Source: Pantoea endophytica
GTDB lineage: Bacteria > Pseudomonadota > Gammaproteobacteria > Enterobacterales > Enterobacteriaceae
DNA: 64,000 bases
Direction: 5' to 3'
Assembly: GCF_002858935.1 (NCBI RefSeq)
Contig: NZ_PJRT01000033.1
Coordinates: forward strand, 558,001 to 622,000
Part shown: piece by piece, positions 24,895 through 34,281 of the stretch
How the letters are laid out: each line of letters starts with the position of its first letter
Position numbering within the stretch: position 1 is the stretch's first letter
Position numbers and translations under genes: made by a program
The notes under the pieces: model-generated
What the model was told of the DNA's origin: nothing
The model's database searches: none
The model's input: the letters and a program-made list of their open reading frames with translations, nothing else

Positions 24895-25935
24895 TTAACG
24901 CAACGACAGGGTCTGACGCTTCTCGGCGGACTGCAAGCCCAGCTCGATCAACTCCATCACCTGAATCGCCTCTTCTGCCTGCACCGGATTCGCACCTGTG
25001 CCCGCAATCGCATCACGGATACCTGCGTAGTACGCCGGATAGTTACCTGGCAAGGTCAGCAGCTCTTTCTCCACCATCACATCGCCTTCCGCCAGCGTCA
25101 GCGTGCCGTTGCGCATGTCGTAGCCCCAATCTTCCTGCGGCGGACGTTCACCCGCTTTCAGACGATCTTCCTGCGGATCCAGCCCGTATTTCACGTAGCT
25201 GCCGCGCGTACCGTGCACCACAAAGCGCGCGGATTCCGCCGCCACCAGCATGCTGGCATGCAGCACCACGCGACGCGTAGGATAGGTCAACACCGCATGG
25301 AAGTAATCGGTGGTTTGCGCGCCCGGACGCAGTTCCGCCATATCGACATTGATCGCAACCGGCGTGCCAAACAGCTGCAAAGCTTGATCCAGCACGTGCG
25401 GTCCGAGATCGAACCAAATGCCGCTGCCCGCGCCTTTCATTTCACGCCAGCGCTGACGCACTTCCGGACGGAAACGGTCAAAGTGGGATTCGAAGTAACG
25501 CACTTCGCCCAGCGTACCGTCGTTCAGCAGGGATTTCAGCGTCAGGAAATCGCTGTCCCAACGGCGGTTATGGAACACTGACAGCAGCAGACCTTTGGCT
25601 TTGGCCAGCGCATCCAGCTCACGTGCTTGTGACAACGTCACGGTAAACGGCTTATCGACCACCACGTGTTTGCCGGCGTTGAGTGCCGCTTTGGCTAATG
25701 GGAAGTGGGTGTCATTCGGGGTCGGAATAACAATCAGTTGCAGTGTCGGGTCGTCCAGCAGCGCTTGTGGATCGGAAACCACCTGCACTGACGGCCAGTC
25801 AGCATGCACTTTGCTGGCATCGCTGCTTGAGATCGCCGCCAGCTCAACCTCCGGCGTACCGGCGATCAAGGGTGCATGAAAGGTTTTGCTGGCAAAACCG
25901 TAGCCGATTAGGCCGACACGTAATTTATCGCTCAT
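24895..25935 (-). CDS. ydgJ: Gfo/Idh/MocA-family NAD(P)-dependent oxidoreductase
   Basis: The 346-residue protein has an N-terminal Rossmann fold (VGLIGYGFASKTFHAPLI) and the family motif VDKPFTVTLSQARELDALA containing the EKP-type lysine; a C-terminal alpha/beta domain follows. It resembles E. coli YdgJ throughout and keeps its place after add. Substrate is unknown, though the family mostly oxidises sugars and cyclitols. The start at 25935 is six bases inside a tandem ATG and gives proper spacing from AGGA. Position next to the arabinose genes may be incidental, because ydgJ is ancestral at this place. Confidence 0.92.
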   Translation of the reverse strand: MSDKLRVGLIGYGFASKTFHAPLIAGTPEVELAAISSSDASKVHADWPSVQVVSDPQALLDDPTLQLIVIPTPNDTHFPLAKAALNAGKHVVVDKPFTVTLSQARELDALAKAKGLLLSVFHNRRWDSDFLTLKSLLNDGTLGEVRYFESHFDRFRPEVRQRWREMKGAGSGIWFDLGPHVLDQALQLFGTPVAINVDMAELRPGAQTTDYFHAVLTYPTRRVVLHASMLVAAESARFVVHGTRGSYVKYGLDPQEDRLKAGERPPQEDWGYDMRNGTLTLAEGDVMVEKELLTLPGNYPAYYAGIRDAIAGTGANPVQAEEAIQVMELIELGLQSAEKRQTLSLR

Positions 25936-26012
25936 TCTCATTCCTCTTGTTCGTTACCAGACTGATTTAAGACGAATCGATCTATAAGAACAAGGCGGAA
26001 TCACCTGAAAAC

Positions 26013-26930
26013 TCAGGAAATAGCACTCCGTGCGGATTGCCAGCTCTCGTGCGCTACCAAAGCATCCTGCGCATCCTGGCTGCGGCGGCGGAAGTCGCTG
26101 GGGCTGACGCCAACGCGTTTGCGGAATACGCGCGAGAAGTAAAGTTGGTCATCGTAGCCCACTTCACGCCCGACGGAAGCGATCGGTTCCTGAGTGGTTT
26201 GCAGCAGCAGTTTGGCGCGGATCACCCGCTGATCTTCGCGCCAGCGCAGCAGATTAATGCCCATTTGCTCGCGGAACAGATGCGCCAGCCGTGACGGCGA
26301 CAGGCAAACATGGCGCGCCACTTCTTCAATCTTCACTTCACCCGCCAGATGATTGGTGACGTACTGGCAAGCTTCAATCACGCGCGGATCGCGGATCTGT
26401 TGATGGCTACGCGGATCCTCTTCCACCGCGCGCAGCAGCAAGCGCTCCAGCAGATTCATCGCCAGCTCTTCGGCGAAGCGACGTCCGGAGTTGTGGGTTT
26501 GCTCGATGCTGGCGAACAGGCGATCAAACTCGGCACGCTGCGCTTCTGACAAATGCAAGCGCCCCACGCCCTGGCTCTCATCCTGCCACTGCAACCAATC
26601 GGTCCAGTAAGCGCGCGGGCGGAAATAGACCCAGCGATGGAACCAGCACGGGCTGTCTGGCGCGCGGCCGTAATAGTGCGGGGTTTTCGGTTGAAACAGC
26701 AGCAGATCGCCCGGCTCGCAGTCGAAGGCAGATTCGCCATCAAACACGCGCCCCTGACCTTTAATGGTCAGATTAAGGATGTAGCCTTTCATGCCGTGCG
26801 GACGATCGATAAAGAAATCGAGTGCGTCATTGGCATTAATCGGCGTTAAGCCTGCCACCAGCCAGGCATTGAACGCATAGCCCGGCAATAAGGGATTCTG
26901 CTGCTCACTTGGGGGTTCGCGATGGTACAT
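26013..26930 (-). CDS. araC: arabinose operon regulator AraC
   Basis: The 305-residue protein closely resembles E. coli AraC: N-terminal arm and cupin sugar-binding/dimerisation domain (NPLLPGYAFNAWLVAGLTPI, DFFIDRPHGMKGYILNLTIKGQG, YFRPRAYW) and a C-terminal double helix-turn-helix (VARHVCLSPSRLAHLFREQMG, then VGREVGYDDQLYFSRVFRKRVGVSP). It switches between repression and activation on binding L-arabinose. ATG at 26930 aligns with the family N-terminus. Unlike E. coli, it is not divergent from araB but lies 67 nt downstream of araH on the same strand, so it may be expressed with the transporter. Confidence 0.96.
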   Translation of the reverse strand: MYHREPPSEQQNPLLPGYAFNAWLVAGLTPINANDALDFFIDRPHGMKGYILNLTIKGQGRVFDGESAFDCEPGDLLLFQPKTPHYYGRAPDSPCWFHRWVYFRPRAYWTDWLQWQDESQGVGRLHLSEAQRAEFDRLFASIEQTHNSGRRFAEELAMNLLERLLLRAVEEDPRSHQQIRDPRVIEACQYVTNHLAGEVKIEEVARHVCLSPSRLAHLFREQMGINLLRWREDQRVIRAKLLLQTTQEPIASVGREVGYDDQLYFSRVFRKRVGVSPSDFRRRSQDAQDALVAHESWQSARSAIS

Positions 26931-26958
26931 AATGCCCTCACTTTTCCGTTTCGCGGCG

Positions 26959-26988
26959 CTGAGCGTGCCCACTTTCCGGCACGCTCAG
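26959..26988. repeat. hairpin between araH and araC
   Basis: Perfect 11-bp arms CTGAGCGTGCC / GGCACGCTCAG surround eight bases. There is no following T run on the minus strand, so it is more likely an mRNA-stabilising or attenuating structure than a full terminator. Confidence 0.6.
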
Positions 26989-26997
26989 CCTGGGTTA

Positions 26998-27984
26998 TCA
27001 GGCGGCTTTACTTTTCTGTTTGTAGCGGTCAAAAATCACCGCCGCTAACAGTATCAAACCGCGCACTACATACTGTGAGAATGGCGAGATATTCAATAAA
27101 TTCATCGCATTCTCAACCGTGCCCAGAATCAGCACGCCCGCCACCACATAGGAAATTTTGCCAATGCCGCCTTTCAGCGAGACGCCGCCCAGCACGCAAG
27201 CTGAAATCACAATCAGCTCGTATCCGAGCGAGGTCATGGGCTGGCCGCTGGTCATGCGCGACGCCAGAATGATGCCCGCCGCCGCCGACACTAAACCGGA
27301 CAGAATGAAGATAATGATGCGCGTGCGTACCACCGGCACGCCGGCCAGACGCGCTGCTTCTTCATTGCCGCCAATCGCCAGCGTGTTGCGACCAAAGGTG
27401 GTTTTGTTCAGCAGGAAACCGAACAGCACCATGGTAGCGATGGTGAGCCAAATCGGTGCCGGCACGCCGAGCCAGTTGGCGTATCCGAGGGTAAAGAAGC
27501 GCTCGTCTTCAATCCCCACCGCTTTGCCGTCGGAGAAGATGTAAGCCAGGCCGCGCACAATCTGCATGGTGGCCAGCGTAGTGATCAGGGCGTTGATTTT
27601 CAGCCGCGCAATGACGAAGCCGTTGATAAAACCGGTGGCCATGCCGAGCAGCAAACCCGCTGCCACGCCAATCCACAGGCTTTCGGTCATGTTGATCACC
27701 ACCGCGGTGACCACACCGGCGCAGGCAATCACCGACGCCACGGACAGGTCAAAGTCGCCGGAAGCCAGGCAGAACAGCATGCCGCACGCCACCATGCCGG
27801 ACATCGACATCGCCAGCCCGAGCCCTTTCATGTTGATGATAGAACCAAAGTTCGGCACGAAAATGGCACACACGATAAACAGCAGTGCGAACACCACCAG
27901 CATGCCGAAGTTGTCCCAAATCCGCCCCAGTTGCAGCCCGTTGCGCTGCACCGGTGGCGTGTTGGAAGTGGTAGATGAAGCCAT
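26998..27984 (-). CDS. araH: L-arabinose ABC transporter permease
   Basis: The 328-residue protein is an inner-membrane permease of the sugar (CUT2) ABC family with about eight to ten hydrophobic segments and the typical ASGDFDLSVASVIA and GGVSLKGGIGK segments. It pairs with ATPase AraG and binding protein AraF to import L-arabinose. GGAG lies 8 nt before the ATG, and the gene follows araG by 17 nt. It is third in araF-araG-araH, as in E. coli. Confidence 0.95.
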   Translation of the reverse strand: MASSTTSNTPPVQRNGLQLGRIWDNFGMLVVFALLFIVCAIFVPNFGSIINMKGLGLAMSMSGMVACGMLFCLASGDFDLSVASVIACAGVVTAVVINMTESLWIGVAAGLLLGMATGFINGFVIARLKINALITTLATMQIVRGLAYIFSDGKAVGIEDERFFTLGYANWLGVPAPIWLTIATMVLFGFLLNKTTFGRNTLAIGGNEEAARLAGVPVVRTRIIIFILSGLVSAAAGIILASRMTSGQPMTSLGYELIVISACVLGGVSLKGGIGKISYVVAGVLILGTVENAMNLLNISPFSQYVVRGLILLAAVIFDRYKQKSKAA

Positions 27985-28001
27985 TATTACTCTCCTTTAC
28001 A

Positions 28002-29522
28002 TCAGGCCACGGCGGCCGCTTGAGTGGTTTTCGGCATCGCCAGGCTCAGCGTCAGCTGCTCTGTGGCCGTGTCATGGGACAGTTCACCGGCAATGGAACC
28101 TTCACGCATCACCAGAATGCGGTCGGCTAATCCCATCACTTCCGGCAGATCGCTGGAGGCAAACAGCACCGCAATCCCCTTTTTCGCCAGTTGATAAATT
28201 AGGTTGTAGATTTCGTGTTTGGCACCGACGTCAATGCCGCGCGTCGGCTCATCGAGCAGGATCACGTTCATCTCTTCCGACAGCCAGCGGCCCAGAATCG
28301 CCTTCTGCTGGTTGCCTCCGGAAAGATTCATGATCAGCTGCTGCGGGCCTGGCGTTTTGATGTTGAGTGAACGAATGTGGATATCGGCGTTTTTCGCTTC
28401 CCAGCTCGGTTTGATCAGGCAACCAGCGGTGAGATTGTGGCGACGCGCGCTGATGTTGATGTTATCGCGCACCGAATGCACCGGAATGATGCCTTCAGAT
28501 TTGCGATCTTCCGGGCACAGCATGATGCCGGCGCGGATGGCGTCGATCGGCTGGCGAATGTTGAGCTTTTTGCCATCCAGCGTCACGCTGCCGCCGCGCA
28601 ATTTAGTGGCACCGAACAGCCCTTTCATCAGTTCACTGCGTCCCGCGCCCACTAAACCAAACAGGCCAACGATTTCACCGGCACGCACCGTCAACGAAAT
28701 CGGCGTGCGCACGCCCTTCGCCTCCACCGCGTCCAGCTGCAGACGCACCGGGCCCAGTTCACGCGGCGCGTAACCATAAATATCCCCCAGATTGCGCCCC
28801 ACCATCGCCTGTACCAAATCATCGTGATGGGTGTTTTTCATGTCGGTGAAGGTGCGCACGTAGCGGCCATCTTTAAACACGGTGATGGCATCGCTCAGGG
28901 CAAAAATCTCCTCCATGCGATGCGACACGTACAACACGGTGCGGCCCTGCTCGCGTAGCTGACGGATGACGCGGAACAAGTGATCAATTTCGCGCGCCGA
29001 CAGCGAGCTGGTCGGTTCGTCAAAAGCGATGATGCGCGCGTTACGCGCCAGCGCTTTGGCGATCTCCACCATCTGCCATTGTCCGAGCGACAGATATTTC
29101 AGCGGCATGTCCGGATCGATATCCATGCCAAGATTTTGCAGCTGCAAACCGGCTTCATAGCGCAGCAGTTTGCGATTCACCAGACCGCGCTTGTGCGGCA
29201 GCTGGCCGAGATAGATATTTTCCGCCACGCTCATTTCCGGCACCAGATGCAGTTCCTGGTAAATGATCGCCACGCCGGCATCCAGCGCATCCACGGTGGT
29301 GTTGAAACTCTTCGGCTGGCCTTTAATGCGGATCTCGCCGCCGCTGGGCTGGTAGCTACCGCTGAGGATCTTCAACAGCGTTGATTTACCGGCACCGTTC
29401 TCCCCCATCAGCGCGTGCACTTCGCCGGAACGGCAGCTGAATGAGATGTCCTGCAGCGCTTTCACGCCGGGAAAGGTTTTGCTGATGCCATGAAACGACA
29501 GAAAGGCTTGATCAGTGTTCAT
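28002..29522 (-). CDS. araG: L-arabinose ABC transporter ATP-binding protein
   Basis: The 506-residue protein has two ABC domains, as CUT2 ATPases do. The first has Walker A GENGAGKSTLLK, signature LSLGQWQMVEIAKAL and Walker B RIIAFDEPTSSL. The second has a degenerate P-loop (GLVGAGRSELMKG), signature LSGGNQQKAILGRWL and Walker B VILLDEPTRGIDVG. It energises AraH. A 174-bp gap containing a large palindrome separates it from araF; in E. coli a comparable structure between these genes is thought to lower expression of the distal genes. Confidence 0.96.
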   Translation of the reverse strand: MNTDQAFLSFHGISKTFPGVKALQDISFSCRSGEVHALMGENGAGKSTLLKILSGSYQPSGGEIRIKGQPKSFNTTVDALDAGVAIIYQELHLVPEMSVAENIYLGQLPHKRGLVNRKLLRYEAGLQLQNLGMDIDPDMPLKYLSLGQWQMVEIAKALARNARIIAFDEPTSSLSAREIDHLFRVIRQLREQGRTVLYVSHRMEEIFALSDAITVFKDGRYVRTFTDMKNTHHDDLVQAMVGRNLGDIYGYAPRELGPVRLQLDAVEAKGVRTPISLTVRAGEIVGLFGLVGAGRSELMKGLFGATKLRGGSVTLDGKKLNIRQPIDAIRAGIMLCPEDRKSEGIIPVHSVRDNINISARRHNLTAGCLIKPSWEAKNADIHIRSLNIKTPGPQQLIMNLSGGNQQKAILGRWLSEEMNVILLDEPTRGIDVGAKHEIYNLIYQLAKKGIAVLFASSDLPEVMGLADRILVMREGSIAGELSHDTATEQLTLSLAMPKTTQAAAVA

Positions 29523-29552
29523 GGTGACTCCTCTAAGCCTTCATGCTTCGCA

Positions 29553-29639
29553 CTGTAACTGCGTTGGCTGCGTGAACTTACCCCGGTCACTTATAAAAGT
29601 AAGCTCCCGGGGATAAGTGCACTTGCCGCCTTGTTACAG
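29553..29639. repeat. 87-bp imperfect palindrome between araF and araG
   Basis: Outer arms CTGTAAC / GTTACAG, middle arms around CTTACCCCGG / CCGGGGATAAG and an inner ACTT/AAGT pairing form one long hairpin centred near 29596. The sequence resembles a known type of dispersed enterobacterial intergenic repeat (from memory). Its place suggests that it tunes araG/araH levels against araF. Confidence 0.7.
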
Positions 29640-29696
29640 CACGAATCATTTTGGCTAAACATTTAGATGGTGCTGCTCAAACAACGAACAACGTGA

Positions 29697-30680
29697 TTAC
29701 TTCAGCCCTTTCTTATCCAGCTCGGCTTTGAAGTTATCGCGGGTAATCAGCACCACATCGGTGACCTCGGTGAACTTCGGCGGCTCCTGATCTTTGGTCA
29801 CCCAGTTGTAGAGCATCTCGCTGCTCTTATAACCGTGCACGTCCGGGCTTGGCAGCAGCGAACCGTAGAAACCGGTGGCGGATCCTTTCGACAGCTCACT
29901 CACCGCATCAACACCGTTAATGCCGATACCGATCACATCGGGCGCTTTAAAGCCCTGGCCTTCGGTGGCGCGAACGCCGCCCAGCACGGTGTTATCGTTC
30001 ATGCCGAGAATCAGCCAGTGTTTCACTTCCGGATGCTGCACCAGCAGCGAGTTACCGGCGTCAAAGGCGCCTGGGATATCATTGGATTTGGTTGGCACCT
30101 GATAGATCTGCTTCTCCGGGAAACCGGCGGCTTTCAGCGCGTCCATTGAACCGCTGGTGCGACGGCGTGCGGTGTCGAGTTCGTTCGCGGTGATGGCCAT
30201 CACGCCGGTCTCTTTCACATCCCAGCCGCGTTTCTGCATCTCTTTATACAGTTCCTGCCCCTGACGCTCGCCGATCTTGGTTGCCGCCATCATCACCAAT
30301 GGCACGGTATCCATCGGCTTGCCTTTGGCGGTCACGAACTGATCATCGACGGCAATCACTTTCAGACCGTAACCGCGCGCTTTGGCGACAATCGCGGAGC
30401 CGAGCTTAGGGTCCGGCGTACAGATGACGAAGCCTTTCGCGCCGCTGGCGGCCAGGCTGTCGATGGCGTTAAGGGTTTTCTCACCGTCGGGCACGGCAAT
30501 TTTGATCACTTCAAAGCCGAGATCCTTGCCGGCTTTATCCGCGAATTTCCATTCAGTCTGGAACCAGGGTTCCTCCGGTTGTTTAACGAGGAAACCGAGT
30601 TTCATGGTCTCGGCGATAGCGGATTGTGACATAACCGCAGCGAGACCTAGCGCCGCCAGCGTTTTAGTGAATTTATGCAT
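29697..30680 (-). CDS. araF: L-arabinose periplasmic binding protein
   Basis: The 327-residue protein has a Sec signal peptide (MHKFTKTLAALGLAAVMSQSAIAE, cleaved after AIA) and a type I periplasmic binding fold, beginning MKLGFLVKQPEEPWFQTEWKFADKAGKDLGF as in E. coli AraF. It captures arabinose for AraGH. ATG at 30680 follows GGAGAGCATC. It is the first gene of the minus-strand araFGH(C) unit, divergent from araBA across a 365-bp control region. Confidence 0.96.
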   Translation of the reverse strand: MHKFTKTLAALGLAAVMSQSAIAETMKLGFLVKQPEEPWFQTEWKFADKAGKDLGFEVIKIAVPDGEKTLNAIDSLAASGAKGFVICTPDPKLGSAIVAKARGYGLKVIAVDDQFVTAKGKPMDTVPLVMMAATKIGERQGQELYKEMQKRGWDVKETGVMAITANELDTARRRTSGSMDALKAAGFPEKQIYQVPTKSNDIPGAFDAGNSLLVQHPEVKHWLILGMNDNTVLGGVRATEGQGFKAPDVIGIGINGVDAVSELSKGSATGFYGSLLPSPDVHGYKSSEMLYNWVTKDQEPPKFTEVTDVVLITRDNFKAELDKKGLK

Positions 30681-30726
30681 GATGCTCTCCGGCATAATGT
30701 TGTTTTAGGCTGTTATTAACCAATCG

Positions 30727-30742
30727 GTGTAAACGCTACCAA
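30727..30742. promoter_or_regulatory. LacI/GalR-type operator-like sequence before araF
   Basis: GTGTAAACGCTACCAA matches 11 of 14 fixed positions of the GalR/GalS consensus GTGTAANCGNTTACAC. A similar site precedes ytfQ at 39306. It is 47 bp before araF. Identity of the regulator is inference. Confidence 0.35.
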
Positions 30743-30950
30743 TCAAATCATTCTGTGGGGTACAGCTAAAAATCAGCGCGTTAGCGCAAAGGTTGTACAA
30801 AGGCTGCGCAAACGCTGGGCTAGTTGTAGCGGGAATGGACGGGAAAAATGTAGAGCGGTATCACATCCCAAAACGATGACAAAATCCTCCATATATTCAG
30901 CAAATTTAACCGGTCGTTAACTTTTGCAGTGGATCACACATCCCCGCCGA

Positions 30951-30988
30951 TGGCAGAAAAGTGCATATTCTCAGCGACTGATGACTAA
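30951..30988 (+). promoter_or_regulatory. AraC I1-I2-type half-sites for araBA
   Basis: TGGCAGAAAAGTGCATA (30951-30967) resembles the E. coli I1 half-site (GC plus terminal CATA), and a weaker AGC-containing half-site begins 21 bp later (GC at 30974-30975), the same direct-repeat spacing as I1-I2. A CRP-like TTTGC-N6-TCACA lies at about 30923-30938. The intergenic region 30681-31045 therefore holds the divergent control of araFGH and araBA; another TCCATA is at 30888-30893. Confidence 0.5.
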
Positions 30989-31045
30989 CCGCTTCTGCCG
31001 CCCCATTCCAGGATAGAGCCAGATAACTCACACAGGAGAATCCCA

Positions 31046-32731
31046 ATGGGTGCTGGCGCCATAACAATTGGGCTGGATTTTGGCAGTGACTCGGTGCGTG
31101 CGCTGGCCGTGGACTGTCACAGTGGTAAAGAGCTGGAAAAAGCGGTGGTCAACTATGCACGCTGGGCCAACGGCGAATTTTGCGATGCGCACGCCAACCG
31201 CTTTCGTCACCATCCGCAGGACTATATCGATGCGTTAGAGCAGGCGATTGTCACCGTGGTTAACGCCTTAACGCCTGAACAGCGCGCCGCCGTAGTGGGG
31301 ATTGGCGTGGATTCCACCGGCTCGACGCCTGCGCCCATCGATCGTGATGGCAACGTGCTGGCGCTGCGCCCGGAATTCGCCACCAACCCCAACGCGATGT
31401 TCGTGCTGTGGAAAGATCACACCGCGATTGAAGAAGCCGAAGAGATCAATCAGCTGTGTCGTAGCGGTCGTTTCAACGATTACACCCGCTATATTGGCGG
31501 CGTCTATTCGTCGGAGTGGTTCTGGGCCAAGATACTGCACGTGTCACGCGCCGATGCTGCGGTACGTGAAGCGGCAGTGTCTTGGGTGGAACTGTGCGAT
31601 TGGGTGCCCGCGCTCCTCAGCGGCACTACCGCACCCGCGCAGCTGCGTCGTGGACGCTGTGCCGCCGGGCACAAATCACTGTGGCATCCGGAGTGGCAAG
31701 GTTTGCCGCCGGCTGACTTCTTCCGCGCGCTCGATCCTCTGCTGGTCGAGCAGCTCGATTCCCCCTTATTCGCAGACACCTGGACCGCCGATGTGCCGGT
31801 GGGCACGCTCAGCAGCGAATGGGCGCAGCGCCTCGGCTTATCGCAACAGGTGATTCTTTCGGGCGGCGCGTTTGACTGCCACATGGGCGCGGTTGGTGCC
31901 GGTGCGCAGCCTTATACGCTGGTGAAAGTGATTGGCACCTCAACCTGCGACATTCTGATTGCCGACAGCGACACCGTTGGCGACCGCGCTATCAAAGGCA
32001 TCTGCGGCCAGGTAGATGGCAGCGTGGTGCCGGGCGCGATTGGCTGCGAAGCCGGTCAGTCGGCGTTTGGCGATATTTATGCCTGGTTCAGCCGCCTGCT
32101 CGGCTGGCCACTGCAGCAGGCGGCGCAGCACCATCCGGAGCTGCAACCACAGTTAGCCGCGCTGCAAAAAGATCTGATCCGCAACCTCACCGAAGCCTGG
32201 GCGGCCAATCCGCAACTCGATCATCTGCCGGTGGTGCTTGACTGGTTCAACGGCCGCCGCACGCCAGACGCCAATCAGCGCTTAAAAGGTGTGATCACCG
32301 ATCTCAATCTCGGCACCGATGCGCCCGCGCTGTTTGGTGGCCTGATCGCCGCCACCGCGTTTGGCGCACGCGCCATTATGGAGTGTTTCGAACAGCAGCA
32401 GATTCCGGTGCAGAGCATCCTGACGCTCGGCGGCATCGCCCGTAAATCCCCCGCCATCATGCAGGCGTGCTGCGACGTCATGAACCGTCCGCTGGATATC
32501 GTCGCCTCTGACGAATGCTGTGCGCTCGGTGCGGCCATTTTTGCCGCCGTGGCCGCGGGCGTGTATGCCAATGTGCCTGCCGCCCAGCAGGTAATGGCCA
32601 GTCCGATTGATGTGACGCTGCAACCCAACGCCGCGCGCGTGGTGGTTTATCAGCAACTTTATCAACGTTATCAAAACTGGTGCCAGGCTGCTGAACCGCA
32701 GTACGCCGCGCGCACCGCATCCGCTCAGTAA
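31046..32731 (+). CDS. araB: ribulokinase
   Basis: The 561-residue FGGY-family kinase phosphorylates L-ribulose to L-ribulose 5-phosphate, the second step of arabinose catabolism. The N-terminal ATPase motif ITIGLDFGSDSVRALAVD, the GIGVDSTGSTPAPID segment and the C-terminal nucleotide-binding region with QSILTLGGIARKSPAIMQ fit E. coli AraB closely in order and length. AGGAGAATCCC precedes the ATG. araA follows after 12 nt. No araD follows, in contrast to E. coli araBAD. Confidence 0.96.
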   Translation: MGAGAITIGLDFGSDSVRALAVDCHSGKELEKAVVNYARWANGEFCDAHANRFRHHPQDYIDALEQAIVTVVNALTPEQRAAVVGIGVDSTGSTPAPIDRDGNVLALRPEFATNPNAMFVLWKDHTAIEEAEEINQLCRSGRFNDYTRYIGGVYSSEWFWAKILHVSRADAAVREAAVSWVELCDWVPALLSGTTAPAQLRRGRCAAGHKSLWHPEWQGLPPADFFRALDPLLVEQLDSPLFADTWTADVPVGTLSSEWAQRLGLSQQVILSGGAFDCHMGAVGAGAQPYTLVKVIGTSTCDILIADSDTVGDRAIKGICGQVDGSVVPGAIGCEAGQSAFGDIYAWFSRLLGWPLQQAAQHHPELQPQLAALQKDLIRNLTEAWAANPQLDHLPVVLDWFNGRRTPDANQRLKGVITDLNLGTDAPALFGGLIAATAFGARAIMECFEQQQIPVQSILTLGGIARKSPAIMQACCDVMNRPLDIVASDECCALGAAIFAAVAAGVYANVPAAQQVMASPIDVTLQPNAARVVVYQQLYQRYQNWCQAAEPQYAARTASAQ

Positions 32732-32743
32732 AGGAGAGATTTA

Positions 32744-34246
32744 ATGGAACAGCACAACGCACGACAGGTGTGGTTTGTTATTGGTACGCAGCACCTTTAC
32801 GGCGCGGAAACCTTGCGTCAGGTGGAACAGCACGCTCGCCAGGTGATGGACGGATTGAATCAGGCCGGCACCTTGCCGGTGTCGCTGGTGCTGAAGCCGC
32901 TGGTGAAATCACCAGACGAAGCGCTGGCATTGTGCCGCGACGCTAACCACGATAATCAGTGTGTCGGCATCATTACCTGGCTGCACACCTTCTCGCCGGC
33001 CAAGATGTGGATTGGCGGCCTGAGCATCCTGAATAAGCCGCTGCTGCAATTCCATACTCAGTTCAACGCGGAGATTCCGTGGGACAGCATGGATATGGAC
33101 TTTATGAACCTTAACCAAACCGCGCACGGCGGTCGCGAGTTCGGCTTTATCGGCGCGCGCATGGGTTTGCAGCACAGCGTGGTTACCGGTCACTGGCAGG
33201 ATAAAGCCAGCCAGCAGCGCATCGGACGCTGGATCAATGCCGCGCTGGCAAAACAGGCCAGCCAGCAGCTGAAAGTGGCGCGCTTCGGCGACAACATGCG
33301 CGAAGTGGCGGTGACCGAAGGCGATAAAGTCGCGGCGCAGATTCAGTTTGGTTACTCCGTGAATGGCTGGGGCGTGGGCGATTTGGTCGAGGTGGTGAAT
33401 AGCGTCAGCGATGGCGACGTCAACGCGCTGATCGATGAATACGAAAGCCAATATCGCTTCACCGATGCCGCCGCCGTCAACGGCGATAAACGTCAAAACG
33501 TACTGGATGCGGCACGCATTGAGCTGGGTCTGAAACGTTTCCTCGAAGCCGAGGGCTGCAAAGCCTTTACCACCAACTTCCAGACTTTGCACGGCATGAC
33601 GCAACTGCCCGGTTTGGCGGTGCAGCGCTTGATGGGCCAGGGCTATGGATTTGCCGGTGAAGGCGACTGGAAAACCGCCGCGCTGCTGCACATTCTCAAG
33701 ATCCAGGCCGGCACACGCGCGGGCGGTACTTCCTTTATGGAGGATTACACCTATCACTTCTCACCGGGCAATGATTTGGTGCTGGGCTCGCACATGCTGG
33801 AAGTGTGCCCGTCCATCGCCAAAGAGGAGAAGCCGCTGATTGATGTGCAGTTCCTCGGCATTGGCGACAAAGCCGATCCGGCGCGCATGATCTTCTCCAC
33901 GCCGGCCGGACGCGCGGTGAATGCCAGCGTCATCGATCTGGGCGATCGTTTCCGTTTGCTGGTGAATGTGGTGGATGCGATCGAACAGCCCAAACCGCTG
34001 CCAAAATTGCCGGTGGCCCGTGCGCTGTGGCGTGCCCAGCCGTCGCTGGCCACCGCATCAGAAGCCTGGATTCTGGCCGGCGGCGCGCACCACACGGTGT
34101 TCAGCCAGGCGCTGGATCTGGATGATATGTATCTGTACGGCGAGCTGAATGGCATTGAAGTGCTGGTGATTGATGAGGAGACGCGCTTACCGGCATTTAA
34201 AGATGCGCTGCGCTGGAATGAGGCGTATTACCGCCTGGCACGTTGA
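32744..34246 (+). CDS. araA: L-arabinose isomerase
   Basis: The 500-residue, cytoplasmic, Mn-dependent enzyme converts L-arabinose to L-ribulose. It matches the E. coli enzyme in length and in landmark segments such as VWFVIGTQHLYGAETL, GIITWLHTFSPAKMWIGGL, NLNQTAHGGREFGFI and GGTSFMEDYTYHF. AGGAGAG precedes the ATG. It ends the araBA unit. Downstream, tandem repeats with strong stems separate it from the convergent transporter operon. Confidence 0.97.
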   Translation: MEQHNARQVWFVIGTQHLYGAETLRQVEQHARQVMDGLNQAGTLPVSLVLKPLVKSPDEALALCRDANHDNQCVGIITWLHTFSPAKMWIGGLSILNKPLLQFHTQFNAEIPWDSMDMDFMNLNQTAHGGREFGFIGARMGLQHSVVTGHWQDKASQQRIGRWINAALAKQASQQLKVARFGDNMREVAVTEGDKVAAQIQFGYSVNGWGVGDLVEVVNSVSDGDVNALIDEYESQYRFTDAAAVNGDKRQNVLDAARIELGLKRFLEAEGCKAFTTNFQTLHGMTQLPGLAVQRLMGQGYGFAGEGDWKTAALLHILKIQAGTRAGGTSFMEDYTYHFSPGNDLVLGSHMLEVCPSIAKEEKPLIDVQFLGIGDKADPARMIFSTPAGRAVNASVIDLGDRFRLLVNVVDAIEQPKPLPKLPVARALWRAQPSLATASEAWILAGGAHHTVFSQALDLDDMYLYGELNGIEVLVIDEETRLPAFKDALRWNEAYYRLAR

Positions 34247-34281
34247 TTTCGTCCTCTGCGATATTCCCCTCATCCTAACCT

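Noticed and set aside
24835..25581. 248-codon plus-strand frame over ydgJ
   Set aside because: Antisense to the recognised oxidoreductase; begins inside the composite repeat and has no ribosome site.
30799..30808. GGTTGTACAA as a second Ter site
   Set aside because: It lacks the GTTGTAAC core and flanking conserved bases; only 12369-12391 fits Ter.
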